A DNA stretch of 57,998 bases from Actinomycetota bacterium (GCA_029865895.1 JARXAN010000035.1:1-57998); one strand, 5' to 3'. Shown: positions 13,590-23,988, counted from the stretch's first letter. Made by a program: numbers and translations. Notes: generated from the letters alone by a model not told the origin.

Positions 13590-14899
13590 TAGATTCCCTC
13601 CACTCGGATAACCGAGTTCACTTTCTGAACTGCAGCGTTGCCTCGCAGATCCTCGACAACCGACTCAAGTTCGCCCTCACCTGCGGCGTGGGTCATGATG
13701 GTCAAAAGCGCGCCGGTGTTCTGACCCGCGGCATTCTGATCTACGGTTTCAACGCTAACGCCATGCTGAGCAAATACCGTGGCAACCGAAGCCAAAACTC
13801 CAGGAAGGTCATTCACCTGCAGGGTGATCTGGAACCTGGTGGTAACCGACTGCACCGGCAGGATGTCTAGGTTGGCGTGAACCGAATCTGCGATGCCCGG
13901 GCCTCCTGCAAGGTGACGCTTAGCGGCACCCACTAGGTCTCCCAAGACCGCCGATGCGGTCTCCGGTCCGCCAGCGCCAGCGCCGTAGAACATAAGCCTT
14001 CCGGCGCTCTCGGCCTCAATGAACACCGCGTTGTATGCACCGCGAACCGCAGCCAGTGGGTGATCATCCGGGATCAAGGTCGGGTGAACTCTTGCGACGA
14101 TGCCCTCAGGGTGGCCATCGGCTGCTGGCACTCGCTCGCAAATTGCCAATAGCTTCACGGCGTAACCAGCCTCACGGGCAGTCTCGATCTGCAGCGCAGT
14201 CACCTCTGAGATTCCCTCGCGATACACGCTCTCAACCGGCATCTCGGTGTGGAACGCGAGCGAGGCCAAGATGGCGGCCTTACTAGCGGCGTCATAACCT
14301 TCAACATCTGCGGTTGGGTCTGCCTCGGCGTAGCCAAGCTGCTGAGCCTCGGCCAGGGCATCCGCAAAGCTTGCTCCGGTGGAATCCATTCGATCCAGGA
14401 TGAAGTTTGTGGTGCCGTTGACAATACCCATCACCTTGTTTACCTTGTCACCGGCAAGCGACTCGCGCAGTGGGCGAATGATTGGAATTGCACCACCGAC
14501 CGCGGCCTCAAAGTAAAGCTGTGCACCAAGTTGTTCAGCGAGGTCAAACAGCTCGGTTCCGTGGGCTGCGATAAGTGCCTTGTTGGCCGTGATCACATCG
14601 GCGCCGGAGTTCAGGGCCAGGCTGATGTAGCTCTTGGCAGGCTCGATGCCGCCGATGAGTTCAATCACAATGTCCGCGGCCTTGATTAGAGATTCGGCGT
14701 CGAGAGTGAGTAGTTCCTTAGGCAGGTTGCCATTTCTTGCGGAGTCGAGGTTGCGAACTGCAATGCCAACCAACTCAAGGTCAGCACCGACTCGCTGGGC
14801 TAGTTCGTGACGATTCTCAATTAGCAACCTTGCCACCTGGGAGCCGACCGAGCCAGCGCCTAGCAGGGCGATTCGAATTGGGCGATAAGCGATTTCCAT
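13589..14899 (-). CDS. hom: Homoserine dehydrogenase with ACT domain
   Basis: LGAGSVGSQVARLL; VMGIVNGTTNFILDRM; C-terminal ACT-like region. Confidence 0.96.
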   Translation of the reverse strand: MEIAYRPIRIALLGAGSVGSQVARLLIENRHELAQRVGADLELVGIAVRNLDSARNGNLPKELLTLDAESLIKAADIVIELIGGIEPAKSYISLALNSGADVITANKALIAAHGTELFDLAEQLGAQLYFEAAVGGAIPIIRPLRESLAGDKVNKVMGIVNGTTNFILDRMDSTGASFADALAEAQQLGYAEADPTADVEGYDAASKAAILASLAFHTEMPVESVYREGISEVTALQIETAREAGYAVKLLAICERVPAADGHPEGIVARVHPTLIPDDHPLAAVRGAYNAVFIEAESAGRLMFYGAGAGGPETASAVLGDLVGAAKRHLAGGPGIADSVHANLDILPVQSVTTRFQITLQVNDLPGVLASVATVFAQHGVSVETVDQNAAGQNTGALLTIMTHAAGEGELESVVEDLRGNAAVQKVNSVIRVEGI

Positions 14900-14901
14900 G
14901 G

Positions 14902-16305
14902 CTATGCCTTTCCATTACCAATGCCGGCATCGCGGCTTAGTAGGTCATTCTCTGTTTCAGCCCTAATCAACAGCGAGCTCTTACCGGATTTGACGGCAAC
15001 CATCGCTGGTCGGGTTAGGAAGTTGTAGTTAGAAGAAAGCGAGAAGCAGTATGCGCCGGTTGCCGCAACTGCCAAAACATCGTTCACCGAGATATCTGAC
15101 GGTAGGTAGTCGTGACGAACCACGATGTCCCCGGACTCGCAGTGCTTGCCAACAACGCGAGCCAAAGCTGGCGTTGCCGAGGTCACCCTAGATGCGATCA
15201 TTGCCGAATATTCTGCTTGGTAGAGTGCCGGGCGAGCGTTATCGCTCATACCGCCATCGACACTCACATACTTACGAGTGGCACCCATCCCCTGCTCGGA
15301 GACAGTGACGTCTTTAATGGTGCCCACCGAGTAGAGCGTGATGCCGGCAGGTCCCGAAATAATTCGACCAGGCTCAAAGGCAAGCTTTGGAATCGCGATG
15401 CCCAAAGCGGCGCACTTGGCGGCAACCGCCTGCATGATTCTGCCCGCCATATCCTCAATGCCCAGTGGCTTATCGGCTTCGGTATATGCGATTCCAAATC
15501 CGCCACCGAGATTGAGCTCTGGAACATCACCGGACTTTAGAAGCTGGGCGTGGACATCCAGGAGGCGCTCGGCTGCAGCAACAAAACCATCCACCACAAA
15601 AATCTGTGATCCGATGTGAGAGTGCAGTCCCAAAAAGCGCAGGTGACTGTGAGAGCGAATCTTGGCTACCAGCTCTGGCACATCGGTTAGCGCAACGCCA
15701 AACTTCTGGTCTTCTCTTGCGGTAGCCAGGTGCTCGTGGGTGTGGGCATGCACGCCAGAATTTACGCGAAGTCGAACCGCTTGGTTTTTACCCTGGGCCA
15801 GCGCGACTGCCGCAATTCTTTCGATCTCAAGTTCTGAGTCAATAACAATGGCACCGATATCAGATGCGATGGCCTTGCTGATTTCCACCAAAGACTTGTT
15901 GTTTCCGTGTAAGCCAAGTCGCTCACCCTTTGCACCGGCAGCAAGCGCAACCGCCAATTCGCCACCGGTGGAAACATCCACCGACAGTCCTGCGTCAATC
16001 ACCCAGCGCACCACATCTGAGGTCAATAGCGACTTGGATGCGTAGTAGAGCTTTGCTGTGGTTCCAATCTTGTTGGCGGCATCGCTAAAGGCACGCTTTA
16101 TAGACAGCAGCCTGGTCTCAAAATCTTCTTGGTCGACCACATACAGGGGTGAGCCATACTGGCGCATTAGCGCAGAGACTGAGACGTCACCGATGGTGAG
16201 TTCGCCATAGCTGTTTCGCTTTGCGGTTCTCGGCCAGATACGTGCATCGATGGCATTGAGATCTGCCGGCACATTTAGCCACTCGGGAGCTAGCGGATTC
16301 TTCAC
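14902..16305 (-). CDS. lysA: Diaminopimelate decarboxylase
   Basis: KLYYASKS; LNLGGGFGIAYTE; FEPGRIISGPAG. Confidence 0.96.
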   Translation of the reverse strand: MKNPLAPEWLNVPADLNAIDARIWPRTAKRNSYGELTIGDVSVSALMRQYGSPLYVVDQEDFETRLLSIKRAFSDAANKIGTTAKLYYASKSLLTSDVVRWVIDAGLSVDVSTGGELAVALAAGAKGERLGLHGNNKSLVEISKAIASDIGAIVIDSELEIERIAAVALAQGKNQAVRLRVNSGVHAHTHEHLATAREDQKFGVALTDVPELVAKIRSHSHLRFLGLHSHIGSQIFVVDGFVAAAERLLDVHAQLLKSGDVPELNLGGGFGIAYTEADKPLGIEDMAGRIMQAVAAKCAALGIAIPKLAFEPGRIISGPAGITLYSVGTIKDVTVSEQGMGATRKYVSVDGGMSDNARPALYQAEYSAMIASRVTSATPALARVVGKHCESGDIVVRHDYLPSDISVNDVLAVAATGAYCFSLSSNYNFLTRPAMVAVKSGKSSLLIRAETENDLLSRDAGIGNGKA

Positions 16306-16307
16306 TG

Positions 16308-17963
16308 CTACATCCTCTCCGGTGCTGAGACGCCGAGTAGCGACAATCCATTAGCTAGAACAACACTGGCCGCATTGTTCAGCCACAGCCTGGTGCGGTG
16401 CACAGTCTCGACCTCGCCGCCACCCAGTGGGGTTACGCGACAGTTGTCATACCAGCGGTGATAGCTACCCGCCACAACTTCGATGTATCTTGCGATGCGG
16501 TGCGGCTCTCTGAACTGGGCTGCCTGCTGAATCACCCTTGGGAACTCACTGAGGTTTGCCAACAGCTCTGCTTCCGACTCGTGGCTCAGTAGCGCAGGCT
16601 CGAACTCAGAATCGTCAACATTCAAAGATGCGGCATTCTTGGCAACCTGCTTGGTGCGAGCGTGTGCGTACTGCACGTAGAAAACCGGATTGTCATTGGT
16701 CTTCTTTGTCAGTTGCTCTAGATCCACATCCAGCGAGGAGTTGATGGACGAGCGGGCTAAGGCGTAGCGTGCGGCATCAACACCGACCACATCAACCAGA
16801 TCCTCCATGGTCACTACGGTGCCAGCGCGCTTGGACATGCGGACTGGCTCACCACCACGAACGAGGTTCACCATTTGGCCGATAAGAATTTCCATATTCT
16901 CGCCTGGCTTGTCGCCAAAAGCCGAACACAGTGCCATCATGCGCGGTACGTAACCGTGGTGGTCGGCACCGAGCATATAGATGCAGCGATCGAATCCCCT
17001 GGAGCGCTTGTCCTGGTAGTAGGCAATGTCGCCAGCGATGTAGGCGGCATCGCCATCGCTTTTAATGATCACTCGATCGCGATCATCGCCAAATTCGGTG
17101 GAGCGAAGCCAAATCGCACCATCTTCTTCGAAGATGTGACCCATTTCACGCAGGCGCTCAATTGAACGCTCGACGGCCTTGGACTCATAGAGCGAATTCT
17201 CATGGAAGTAGACATCGAAGTCGACGCCAAATTCGTGCAGTGACTCTCTGATCTGCTGGAACATCAGCTCAACGCCGGCAGCGCGGAATTTCTCTTGGGC
17301 ATCTAAATCCGGCAAAGCCAAAATGTCTTCCGCGGTCTCAGCCAAAACACGAGCGGCGATCTCATGGATATATGCACCCGCGTAGCCATCCTCTGGGGCG
17401 GGTTCATTTTTGGCAGCCGCAAGCAGCGATCTTGCGAAGCGATCGATTTGAGCTCCGTGATCATTGAAGTAGTACTCGCGAGTCACCTCAGCACCGACAA
17501 ATTCAAACAGTCTCGCTAGCGAGTCTCCAACCGCCGCCCAACGGGTTCCACCGAGGTGAATTGGTCCGGTTGGATTAGCTGAAACAAATTCAAGATTGAG
17601 CTTTACACCCTGATACTCAACTCCGCGACCGTAATCAGAGCCAGCGGCGACAATCTCACGAGCTAGTTCACCAGCTGCCGAATTTGAGACAAAGAGATTT
17701 ATAAATCCAGGACCCGCAATCTCGACCTTCTCGATACCTGCGCTCTTTTGGAGTTCTGAAGCCAAAAGTTCTGCGAAGTCTCGAGGCTTCAAACCTGCCT
17801 TGGCGCTAAGTTGCATCGCGACGTTCGTTGCCCAGTCTCCGTGCTCACGGTTCTTTGGACGCTCGACCACAACCTCACTGGGAACTTCCATTTCCAAGGA
17901 GCCAGCAGCAACCAGCGCGCGCAATGCGGCAACAATGGCTTCCGATAGCTGGTTGGGAGTCAC
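16308..17963 (-). CDS. argS: Arginyl-tRNA synthetase (start re-assigned to GTG at 17963)
   Basis: [33 protein letters not shown]-like motif VRMSKRAG. The track ORF extends to 18194 but its first 77 codons are non-homologous in character and run into the tRNA-Arg gene; [21 protein letters not shown] is the plausible N-terminus. Confidence 0.93.
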   Translation of the reverse strand: MTPNQLSEAIVAALRALVAAGSLEMEVPSEVVVERPKNREHGDWATNVAMQLSAKAGLKPRDFAELLASELQKSAGIEKVEIAGPGFINLFVSNSAAGELAREIVAAGSDYGRGVEYQGVKLNLEFVSANPTGPIHLGGTRWAAVGDSLARLFEFVGAEVTREYYFNDHGAQIDRFARSLLAAAKNEPAPEDGYAGAYIHEIAARVLAETAEDILALPDLDAQEKFRAAGVELMFQQIRESLHEFGVDFDVYFHENSLYESKAVERSIERLREMGHIFEEDGAIWLRSTEFGDDRDRVIIKSDGDAAYIAGDIAYYQDKRSRGFDRCIYMLGADHHGYVPRMMALCSAFGDKPGENMEILIGQMVNLVRGGEPVRMSKRAGTVVTMEDLVDVVGVDAARYALARSSINSSLDVDLEQLTKKTNDNPVFYVQYAHARTKQVAKNAASLNVDDSEFEPALLSHESEAELLANLSEFPRVIQQAAQFREPHRIARYIEVVAGSYHRWYDNCRVTPLGGGEVETVHRTRLWLNNAASVVLANGLSLLGVSAPERM

Positions 17964-18167
17964 TTGGGACCTGATTCCTTCGGGTATGGCAACCGACGAG
18001 ATTGATTTCAGCGGTGAACCTAAATCATACCCGTGCAAGGCCTTGGAATCGAAGAGAGCTTTCGCCAAAGCACCGAAATACCTCGAACTCAAAACCGAGA
18101 AATCAAGTCCGGTCAAAAGTCGGTGAGGAGCTAAAAACTTTGCCGATGCTAGGCTAAACGAGTCCCC

Positions 18168-18240
18168 GCCCCTATAGCTCAGGGGATAGAGCACCGCCCT
18201 CCGGAGGCGGGAGCGCAGGTTCGAATCCTGCTAGGGGCGC
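18168..18240 (+). tRNA. tRNA-Arg (anticodon CCG)
   Basis: Acceptor GCCCCTA/TAGGGGC, anticodon arm CCGCC-CTCCGGA-GGCGG with CCG, T arm GCAGGTTCGAATCCTGC. Confidence 0.96.
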
Positions 18241-18246
18241 TTTCGA

Positions 18247-19173
18247 CTAACCCTTAACCGATCCGGCTAGCAAGCCTCTTACGAAGTAGCGCTGCAGCGC
18301 AAAGAACACGATCAGCGGAACGATAATCGAAACGAAGGCACCAGCGGTCAACAGCTCCCAGCCAGAACCACGAGTTCCCACCATTTCAGCCAAACGAACC
18401 GTCATCGGTGCAACTTCCTTAGCGCCACCACCGAAGGTGAGACCGACCAGAAGGTCGTTCCAAACCCATAGGAACTGGAAGATAGCGAAGGAAGCAATCG
18501 CAGGAATCGAGAGCGGTAGCACGATCTTCGAGAACAGCGTGAACCAACCGGCTCCATCAACACGAGCCGCCTCAATCAATTCGCGAGGAATCTGACGTAG
18601 GAAGTTGTGCAGCAGGAAGATTGCCATCGGCAGACCGAAGATGGTGTGTGCGATCCAAATCGGTATGTAGGTTCCGGTGATGTCAAAGTCAGGGATGATC
18701 GTGACTTCACCGATAACCAGACCCTTAGCAAAAAGCTGCAACAGCGGCACCAGGGCTAGCTGGAGCGGAATCACCTGAAGGGCAAAGATCGAGAAGAAGA
18801 TGAAGTCTCTTCCCTTGAATTCAAACCAGGCCAACGAGTAAGCCGCAAATACCGCGAGTGTGATTGGGAAAATCACAGCTGGCAAGGTAACTGCTAGCGA
18901 GTTGAAGAAGAACTGGTAAAGCGGAGGATTAGTTGTAGTTCCCTCGAACAGCACCTGACGGTAGTTCTCGAAGGAGACGTTTGGCTGCACGAAGAACATC
19001 CACCAACCTGAGGTGTTGATGTCCTGCTCCGGGCGGATAGACGAAACGAGCAGACCAAAGGTAGGGATGGTCCACAAAATCGCAATAACCCAGGCTGCAA
19101 AGGCTGCCCATGGCGATGAGAAGACGTTCTTAGCCTTGTTCTTCACCCTGGTCTTGTTGATTAGAGAGGTCAT
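18247..19173 (-). CDS. Carbohydrate ABC transporter permease (MalG/AglG-like)
   Basis: Polytopic; EAARVDGAGWFTLFSKIVLPLSIPAI EAA-loop. Confidence 0.9.
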   Translation of the reverse strand: MTSLINKTRVKNKAKNVFSSPWAAFAAWVIAILWTIPTFGLLVSSIRPEQDINTSGWWMFFVQPNVSFENYRQVLFEGTTTNPPLYQFFFNSLAVTLPAVIFPITLAVFAAYSLAWFEFKGRDFIFFSIFALQVIPLQLALVPLLQLFAKGLVIGEVTIIPDFDITGTYIPIWIAHTIFGLPMAIFLLHNFLRQIPRELIEAARVDGAGWFTLFSKIVLPLSIPAIASFAIFQFLWVWNDLLVGLTFGGGAKEVAPMTVRLAEMVGTRGSGWELLTAGAFVSIIVPLIVFFALQRYFVRGLLAGSVKG

Positions 19174-20183
19174 TATCTTTCCGTCCTCTCGAGGCGAAGT
19201 TGGCGAATGTTGTAGATGATGATCGGAACGATGGCCACGAACAAAATCATCGCCAGAGCAGAACCCTGACCATAGTTCATCTGCCTAAAGGCCTGGGAGT
19301 ACATCTCATTGGCGATGACGTTGGTCTGGAAGTTTCCGCCGGTCATAGTTCTAACAATGTCGAAGACCTTCAGGGTTCCGATTGTGATGGTGGTTAGCAC
19401 CACAACGATGGTGGCACGGATCATCGGAACCGAAACCAGGTAGAAGCGCTTCCATGGAGTAGCTCCGTCAAGCATGGCGGCTTCGACCACCTCATCTGGG
19501 ACATTCTTCAATGCGGCAGATAGCACCACCATTGCAAAACCAGTTTGAATCCAGATCATGACCACGATTAGCAAGAAGGTGTTAAGCGGTGCTTCCAAAA
19601 GCCAGTTTGGTGGAGTCAATCCAAGACCCTTGAAGATTGCGGATAGCAAACCGATATCCGGCTTGTCTTCACGAGGTTGGTAGTTGTAAACAAACTTCCA
19701 GATCACACCGGCACCCACGAATGAGATAGCCATCGGCATGAAGATCAGAGACTTGATAGCGGCTGGACGCTTCATGCGGTCAGTCATGTAGGCGATTGCC
19801 AGACCGATTACGGTGGAAAGAACAGGGGCAGTAACGACCCAGATCGCGGTGTTTGCAAGCACCACAGTGATCTCGGGGATTGTGAAGGCCCAGATGTAGT
19901 TCTCGAAGCCCACGAACTGCTCGGCCTCTTTGTCCATGAAGGACAGAATTAGGGTGCGAATTGCCGGGTAAATCAAACCGACAACCAAAAGCAAAATTGA
20001 TGGCACTAGGAAGACCAGGTACTTCAACCATTCTTGGGTCTTTACCGAGGTGCGTGAGGCAAGAAGGAAGATTAGGAAAATGACGGCACCAAAGCTCAAA
20101 AGAGCAAGTGCCAGCAGAGTGAAATTCTCCGCAATGATGTCCGCGGGGGTTTTCCTCGCCGCGTGCAGAGCAAGTGTGAACAT
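19173..20183 (-). CDS. Carbohydrate ABC transporter permease (MalF/AglF-like)
   Basis: Polytopic; EAAMLDGATPWKRFYLVSVPMIRATI EAA-loop. Confidence 0.9.
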   Translation of the reverse strand: MFTLALHAARKTPADIIAENFTLLALALLSFGAVIFLIFLLASRTSVKTQEWLKYLVFLVPSILLLVVGLIYPAIRTLILSFMDKEAEQFVGFENYIWAFTIPEITVVLANTAIWVVTAPVLSTVIGLAIAYMTDRMKRPAAIKSLIFMPMAISFVGAGVIWKFVYNYQPREDKPDIGLLSAIFKGLGLTPPNWLLEAPLNTFLLIVVMIWIQTGFAMVVLSAALKNVPDEVVEAAMLDGATPWKRFYLVSVPMIRATIVVVLTTITIGTLKVFDIVRTMTGGNFQTNVIANEMYSQAFRQMNYGQGSALAMILFVAIVPIIIYNIRQLRLERTER

Positions 20184-20212
20184 GACCGAATCCTAACAAC
20201 CTTTATGAGAGA

Positions 20213-20244
20213 GCTGTGGGGCCTGCATACGCAGACCCCACAGC
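20213..20244 (-). other. Strong RNA stem-loop between the substrate-binding protein and permease genes (candidate attenuator or 3'-end stabiliser)
   Basis: GCTGTGGGGCCTGC-ATAC-GCAGACCCCACAGC: 14-position stem with one mismatch and a 4-nt loop. Confidence 0.8.
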
Positions 20245-20275
20245 CTCGTTTAGCTATTTGTAACTGTGTGGCTTA

Positions 20276-21634
20276 TTAGTAAGGCCAGCTTGCGTAGATA
20301 GCGTCTAGAACAGCCTTGTCAGACTTGTTCTCAGCTACCCATGCAGTCATTTCCTTCCAGAATGAACCAGCTCCAACCTCGGCTGGCATCACGTCGGAGC
20401 CATCGAAGCGGAAGGTTGATGCGTTCTGAAGGATCTCAACTGCAACCTTGTTTACTGGGTCTGCAACGTTAGCGGTGTCTAGACCGAGGTTTGCAGAGAA
20501 CCAGCCACCAAGAGCAGCCTTCTTGTTGTTCCACTCAGGAGTGGTTAGGTAGTGGTGAACAGCGTGCACCTCTGGACGGTCAGCGAAGATACCAATGAAC
20601 TCGCCACCACCAAGTGCAGGCTTGTTGTCAGCCGAAACACCTGGGAAGTAGAAGGTGGTGATTCCACCCTCAGTGGTGGTGTCCGATGGGTCCACGATGG
20701 TTGCGCCGTAGTCAGCAGCAAGGATGCCACCGATGAACGATGCCTGACGGTGCATTGCACAGCTACCGTCAACTAGGCCAGCGCCACCCTCCTGGAAGGT
20801 GGTGGTAGCGATAGAAGCAACGTCGCCCACGTAAGCAGGGTTCTTTAGGATCTTGCCAGCCTCAGCTAGAACCTCAGCAACCTTAGGGTCGTTGAATGGA
20901 AGCTCGCCAGATACCCACTGGTCGTAGGTTGCAGCGTCCTGGAAGCGAAGCATTAGGTCTTCCATCCAGTCAGTTCCAACCCAACCGGTGGCGTCACCGG
21001 AACCGAAACCAACACACCAAGGCTGTACAGAGCCCTCAGCTGCGACGGTGTCAGATAGAGCTAGTAGCTCGTCCCAAGTGGTAGGAATGGTCCAACCCTT
21101 GTCTGCGAAGGTCTTTGGTGAGTACCAAACGAAGGACTTCACGTTTGCGCCCAGTGGGGTGCCGTAGAAGGTTCCGTCGACGGTGCCGTAGGTCTTCCAG
21201 TCAGCGGTGTAGTTCTCGTCAACCGAAGCAGAAGTTGCGTCGTTTGCAGGTACTAGACCGTTGCCAGCGAACTTAGCCAATAGGCCAGGCTGTGGGAAGA
21301 TCGCCATGTCAGGTGCAGTTCCACCCTCAACGCGAACAGAGATCTGAGCCTCAAACTCCTGAGTTCCGTTCCAGTTGATGGTGATGCCGGTGCACTCCTC
21401 GAACTCAGCGAATGACTCAATGAAGAGTGATGCCTCTGGGTCGATGATGGTGGTGTAAATCTCAACCTCGGTGCCTTCGTTGCCCAGGTAGGCCTCGTAG
21501 GCAGCACAAGCGTCAGATTCAGTCGCAGTGGTCTCCTCAGCAACTGGCTCGGTGCTTGCGCAACCAGCCATTACCAAGGTAGCCGCTACTGCAGTTGCTC
21601 CAAGAGCAACCACGCGACGACGTAGTGTTGACAT
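20276..21634 (-). CDS. Carbohydrate ABC transporter substrate-binding lipoprotein (AglE-like)
   Basis: Lipobox VMAGC; extracellular solute-binding family 1 character; upstream of two permeases. Confidence 0.9.
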   Translation of the reverse strand: MSTLRRRVVALGATAVAATLVMAGCASTEPVAEETTATESDACAAYEAYLGNEGTEVEIYTTIIDPEASLFIESFAEFEECTGITINWNGTQEFEAQISVRVEGGTAPDMAIFPQPGLLAKFAGNGLVPANDATSASVDENYTADWKTYGTVDGTFYGTPLGANVKSFVWYSPKTFADKGWTIPTTWDELLALSDTVAAEGSVQPWCVGFGSGDATGWVGTDWMEDLMLRFQDAATYDQWVSGELPFNDPKVAEVLAEAGKILKNPAYVGDVASIATTTFQEGGAGLVDGSCAMHRQASFIGGILAADYGATIVDPSDTTTEGGITTFYFPGVSADNKPALGGGEFIGIFADRPEVHAVHHYLTTPEWNNKKAALGGWFSANLGLDTANVADPVNKVAVEILQNASTFRFDGSDVMPAEVGAGSFWKEMTAWVAENKSDKAVLDAIYASWPY

Positions 21635-21650
21635 ATTTTTCCTTTCGAAA

Positions 21651-21668
21651 TCGGCCTACATTGGCCGA
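21651..21668. promoter_or_regulatory. Inverted repeat TCGGCC-N6-GGCCGA in the leader of the substrate-binding protein gene
   Basis: Perfect 6-bp arms just upstream of the ribosome-binding site. Confidence 0.5.
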
Positions 21669-21678
21669 ACCTCACACA

Positions 21679-21695
21679 TTAGGAGGGTGTCCTAA
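21679..21695. promoter_or_regulatory. Inverted repeat TTAGGA-N5-TCCTAA
   Basis: Perfect 6-bp arms in the same leader. Confidence 0.5.
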
Positions 21696-21755
21696 GGATA
21701 AAACAAGGGGCGGACAAGATTCGACTGCAAGCGATTACATTCCGATAACACTTAT

Positions 21756-21770
21756 GTATCAGACCGATAC
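21756..21770. promoter_or_regulatory. Inverted repeat GTATC-N5-GATAC (operator candidate)
   Basis: Perfect 5-bp arms in the probable promoter region of the sugar transporter operon. Confidence 0.45.
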
Positions 21771-21818
21771 CGATTGTCTTTACAATTTTTACAATTGGAA
21801 ATGTATGGTTCTGAAAAC

Positions 21819-22394
21819 TCAGCGTCGGGCTAGGTATTCAGCCATTTGTTGAAGCGCCATCGAGCGATGAGACATCGAGTTTTTGACTTCCGGCTCGAGC
21901 TCCGCGGCGGTTACCTCTAATCCCTCAGGCACAAAAACCGGGTCGTAACCAAATCCACCATCCCCTGCCACATCAAAAGAAATGGTTCCAGGCCAGATTC
22001 CGGTAAATGAAACTTCTTCGTCTGGGCCCACCAAGGCAATGGTGCAGATAAAGGCTGCGGCCCGGTGTTCGGCGGGAATGTCTTCAAGTTGCTTTAGAAG
22101 CAGATTCCTATTGGTGGCATCGTCTCTGGTGCCAGACCAAATTGCCGAGAAGATGCCGGGGGCTCCCCCCATAACCTCGCAGGCGATTCCGGAATCATCT
22201 GCGAAGGAAAGCTGGCCGGTGGCTTCAAAGGCGGCCCGCGCTTTGATCATGGCGTTTTCTAAAAACGTGGTGCCGCTTTCAATTGGCTCAGGTCCCGAGT
22301 AGGTGAGCACCTGAACCTTAGGGTTTGCCAGCTTGAGAATTGCTTCGGCTTCTTGGGCCTTGTGCTTGTTCCCGGTGGCAAAAACAATCTCCAC
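21819..22394 (-). CDS. rdgB: XTP/dITP diphosphatase (RdgB/HAM1)
   Basis: VFATGNKHKAQEAEAIL; SFADDSGIACEVMGGAPGIFSA; GFGYDPVFVPEG. Confidence 0.95.
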   Translation of the reverse strand: MEIVFATGNKHKAQEAEAILKLANPKVQVLTYSGPEPIESGTTFLENAMIKARAAFEATGQLSFADDSGIACEVMGGAPGIFSAIWSGTRDDATNRNLLLKQLEDIPAEHRAAAFICTIALVGPDEEVSFTGIWPGTISFDVAGDGGFGYDPVFVPEGLEVTAAELEPEVKNSMSHRSMALQQMAEYLARR

Positions 22395-23134
22395 TAGCGG
22401 ACTTCCAGGGTGTCACCTAGTGCCAAACGCTGCGCTTCGGCAAGCTGTTTATTGGCATTTAGCGCCATCTCGAGTAGACGATTGAGTTCATCACGATCAA
22501 ATGGCTCTGCCTCGGCCGTGCCCTGGACCTCAACAAACAGACCCCGCCCGGTGACCACGACGTTCATATCGGTGTCAGCTCTAACATCCTCGACATATTC
22601 GAGGTCGGTAACCGCAACTCCATCGATGATGCCGACCGAGACTGCGGAAACTGTGTCGATCAAAGGCTTCGCACTTTTCGCGATCAGCCCCTGCTTCTTG
22701 GCCCATGAAACCGCATCTGCCAGTGCCACAAAAGCGCCGGTGATAGCAGCGGTTCTGGTACCGCCGTCCGCCTGCAGAACATCGCAGTCCAAAACAATGG
22801 TGTTCTCCCCCAGCGCTTTGACGTCAATGACGGCGCGGAGTGAGCGACCAATGAGTCTGGAGATCTCGTGGGTGCGGCCGCCGATTTTTCCCTTAACGGC
22901 TTCGCGGTCGGAACGGTCGTGGGTTGCCCTTGGCAACATGGCGTACTCGGCAGTTACCCAGCCCTCACCGGAGTCCTTTTTGAAGCGTGGGACACCGGGG
23001 GTGAATGATGCGTTGCACAAGACCTTGGTGTTGCCAAAGGAAACCAAGACCGAACCTTCGGCGTGGATGGTGAAGTTTCGCTCGATCTTGACTTCGCGAA
23101 GTTCGTGCTCTGCTCTACCGTTTGGCCTAGTCAT
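22394..23134 (-). CDS. rph: Ribonuclease PH
   Basis: [38 protein letters not shown]. Confidence 0.96.
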   Translation of the reverse strand: MTRPNGRAEHELREVKIERNFTIHAEGSVLVSFGNTKVLCNASFTPGVPRFKKDSGEGWVTAEYAMLPRATHDRSDREAVKGKIGGRTHEISRLIGRSLRAVIDVKALGENTIVLDCDVLQADGGTRTAAITGAFVALADAVSWAKKQGLIAKSAKPLIDTVSAVSVGIIDGVAVTDLEYVEDVRADTDMNVVVTGRGLFVEVQGTAEAEPFDRDELNRLLEMALNANKQLAEAQRLALGDTLEVR

Positions 23135-23948
23135 TTGCTGCCTTTCGTTCCAGGTGGGTTACATCGTTTACCTCTGGGCCCAAAAAGCGTTTGGCCAGGC
23201 TCTCGAATTCTTTGGCGTCGCCAGTTGCGTAGAACTTGTAGCTGGGCTTGGCTGCGCTGGAGGCAAGCATGTCGTGCTCAGTTAGCACTCTAAAGACATC
23301 CTTTGCGGTTTCATCCGCGGACGAAACTAGGTTTACGTTGTCACCCATCACATAGGAAATAGCTGCATTCAAGAGTGGATAGTGGGTGCATCCCAAAACC
23401 AAGGTGTCAACATGGGCGCTCTTGATCGGAGCCAGGTACTCCTCGGCGGCCTTTAGAAGTTCTGGTCCCGAGGTCACACCACGCTCGACGAAATCAACAA
23501 ACGATGGGCAGGCGGCGGCAGTTATTTCAAAGTCAACCGCTGCGGCAAAGGCATCTTCATAGGCCTTGGAGTTAATGGTTGCGCTGGTTCCAATGACTCC
23601 GACTTTGCGACTTCTGGAGGTTCCAACTGCCTTACGCACCGCGGGCTGGATAACCTCAACCACCGGAACTCCCAGTCCCTCGGTGTAGCGCTCACGGGCA
23701 TCCCGAAGTACTGCGGCAGAGGCAGAGTTGCAGGCAATAACCAACAGCTTTACCCCGGATGCCACAAGTTCGTCCATTACCTCAAGGGCAAGACGGCGAA
23801 CCTCTGAGATGGGTTTAGGTCCGTATGGGGAGTTGAGGGTGTCACCCACATAATGAATGGATTCGTTGGGGAGCTGGTCGATGATTGCTCGAGCCACTGT
23901 CAAGCCACCGACGCCTGAGTCGAATACGCCAATTGGTCTGGAATCCAC
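23127..23948 (-). CDS. murI: Glutamate racemase
   Basis: [38 protein letters not shown]. Confidence 0.96.
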   Translation of the reverse strand: MDSRPIGVFDSGVGGLTVARAIIDQLPNESIHYVGDTLNSPYGPKPISEVRRLALEVMDELVASGVKLLVIACNSASAAVLRDARERYTEGLGVPVVEVIQPAVRKAVGTSRSRKVGVIGTSATINSKAYEDAFAAAVDFEITAAACPSFVDFVERGVTSGPELLKAAEEYLAPIKSAHVDTLVLGCTHYPLLNAAISYVMGDNVNLVSSADETAKDVFRVLTEHDMLASSAAKPSYKFYATGDAKEFESLAKRFLGPEVNDVTHLERKAAND

Positions 23949-23954
23949 TCGCTA

Positions 23955-23960
23955 AGTCTA
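23955..23960 (-). promoter_or_regulatory. -10 TAGACT, 6 nt before the murI GTG (leaderless candidate)
   Basis: TAnnnT at the spacing expected for a start at +1. Confidence 0.5.
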
Positions 23961-23976
23961 AAGCGGATTGGGTAGG

Positions 23977-23982
23977 TAGGCT
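23977..23982 (+). promoter_or_regulatory. -10 TAGGCT, 6 nt before the pncB GTG (leaderless candidate)
   Basis: TAGGCTTAAGGC-GTG; no ribosome-binding site seen. Confidence 0.5.
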
Positions 23983-23988
23983 TAAGGC

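Noticed and set aside
17964-18194. 77-codon N-terminal extension of argS in the ORF track
   Set aside because: Overlaps tRNA-Arg; typical ArgS N-terminus begins at GTG 17963
21595-21852. 85-aa plus-strand ORF over the sugar operon leader
   Set aside because: Spans a regulatory region and two antisense gene ends; composition not protein-like
22410-23285. 291-aa plus-strand ORF opposite rph and murI
   Set aside because: Antisense shadow ORF from codon bias of confidently identified genes; Ser/Arg-rich composition with no recognisable domain
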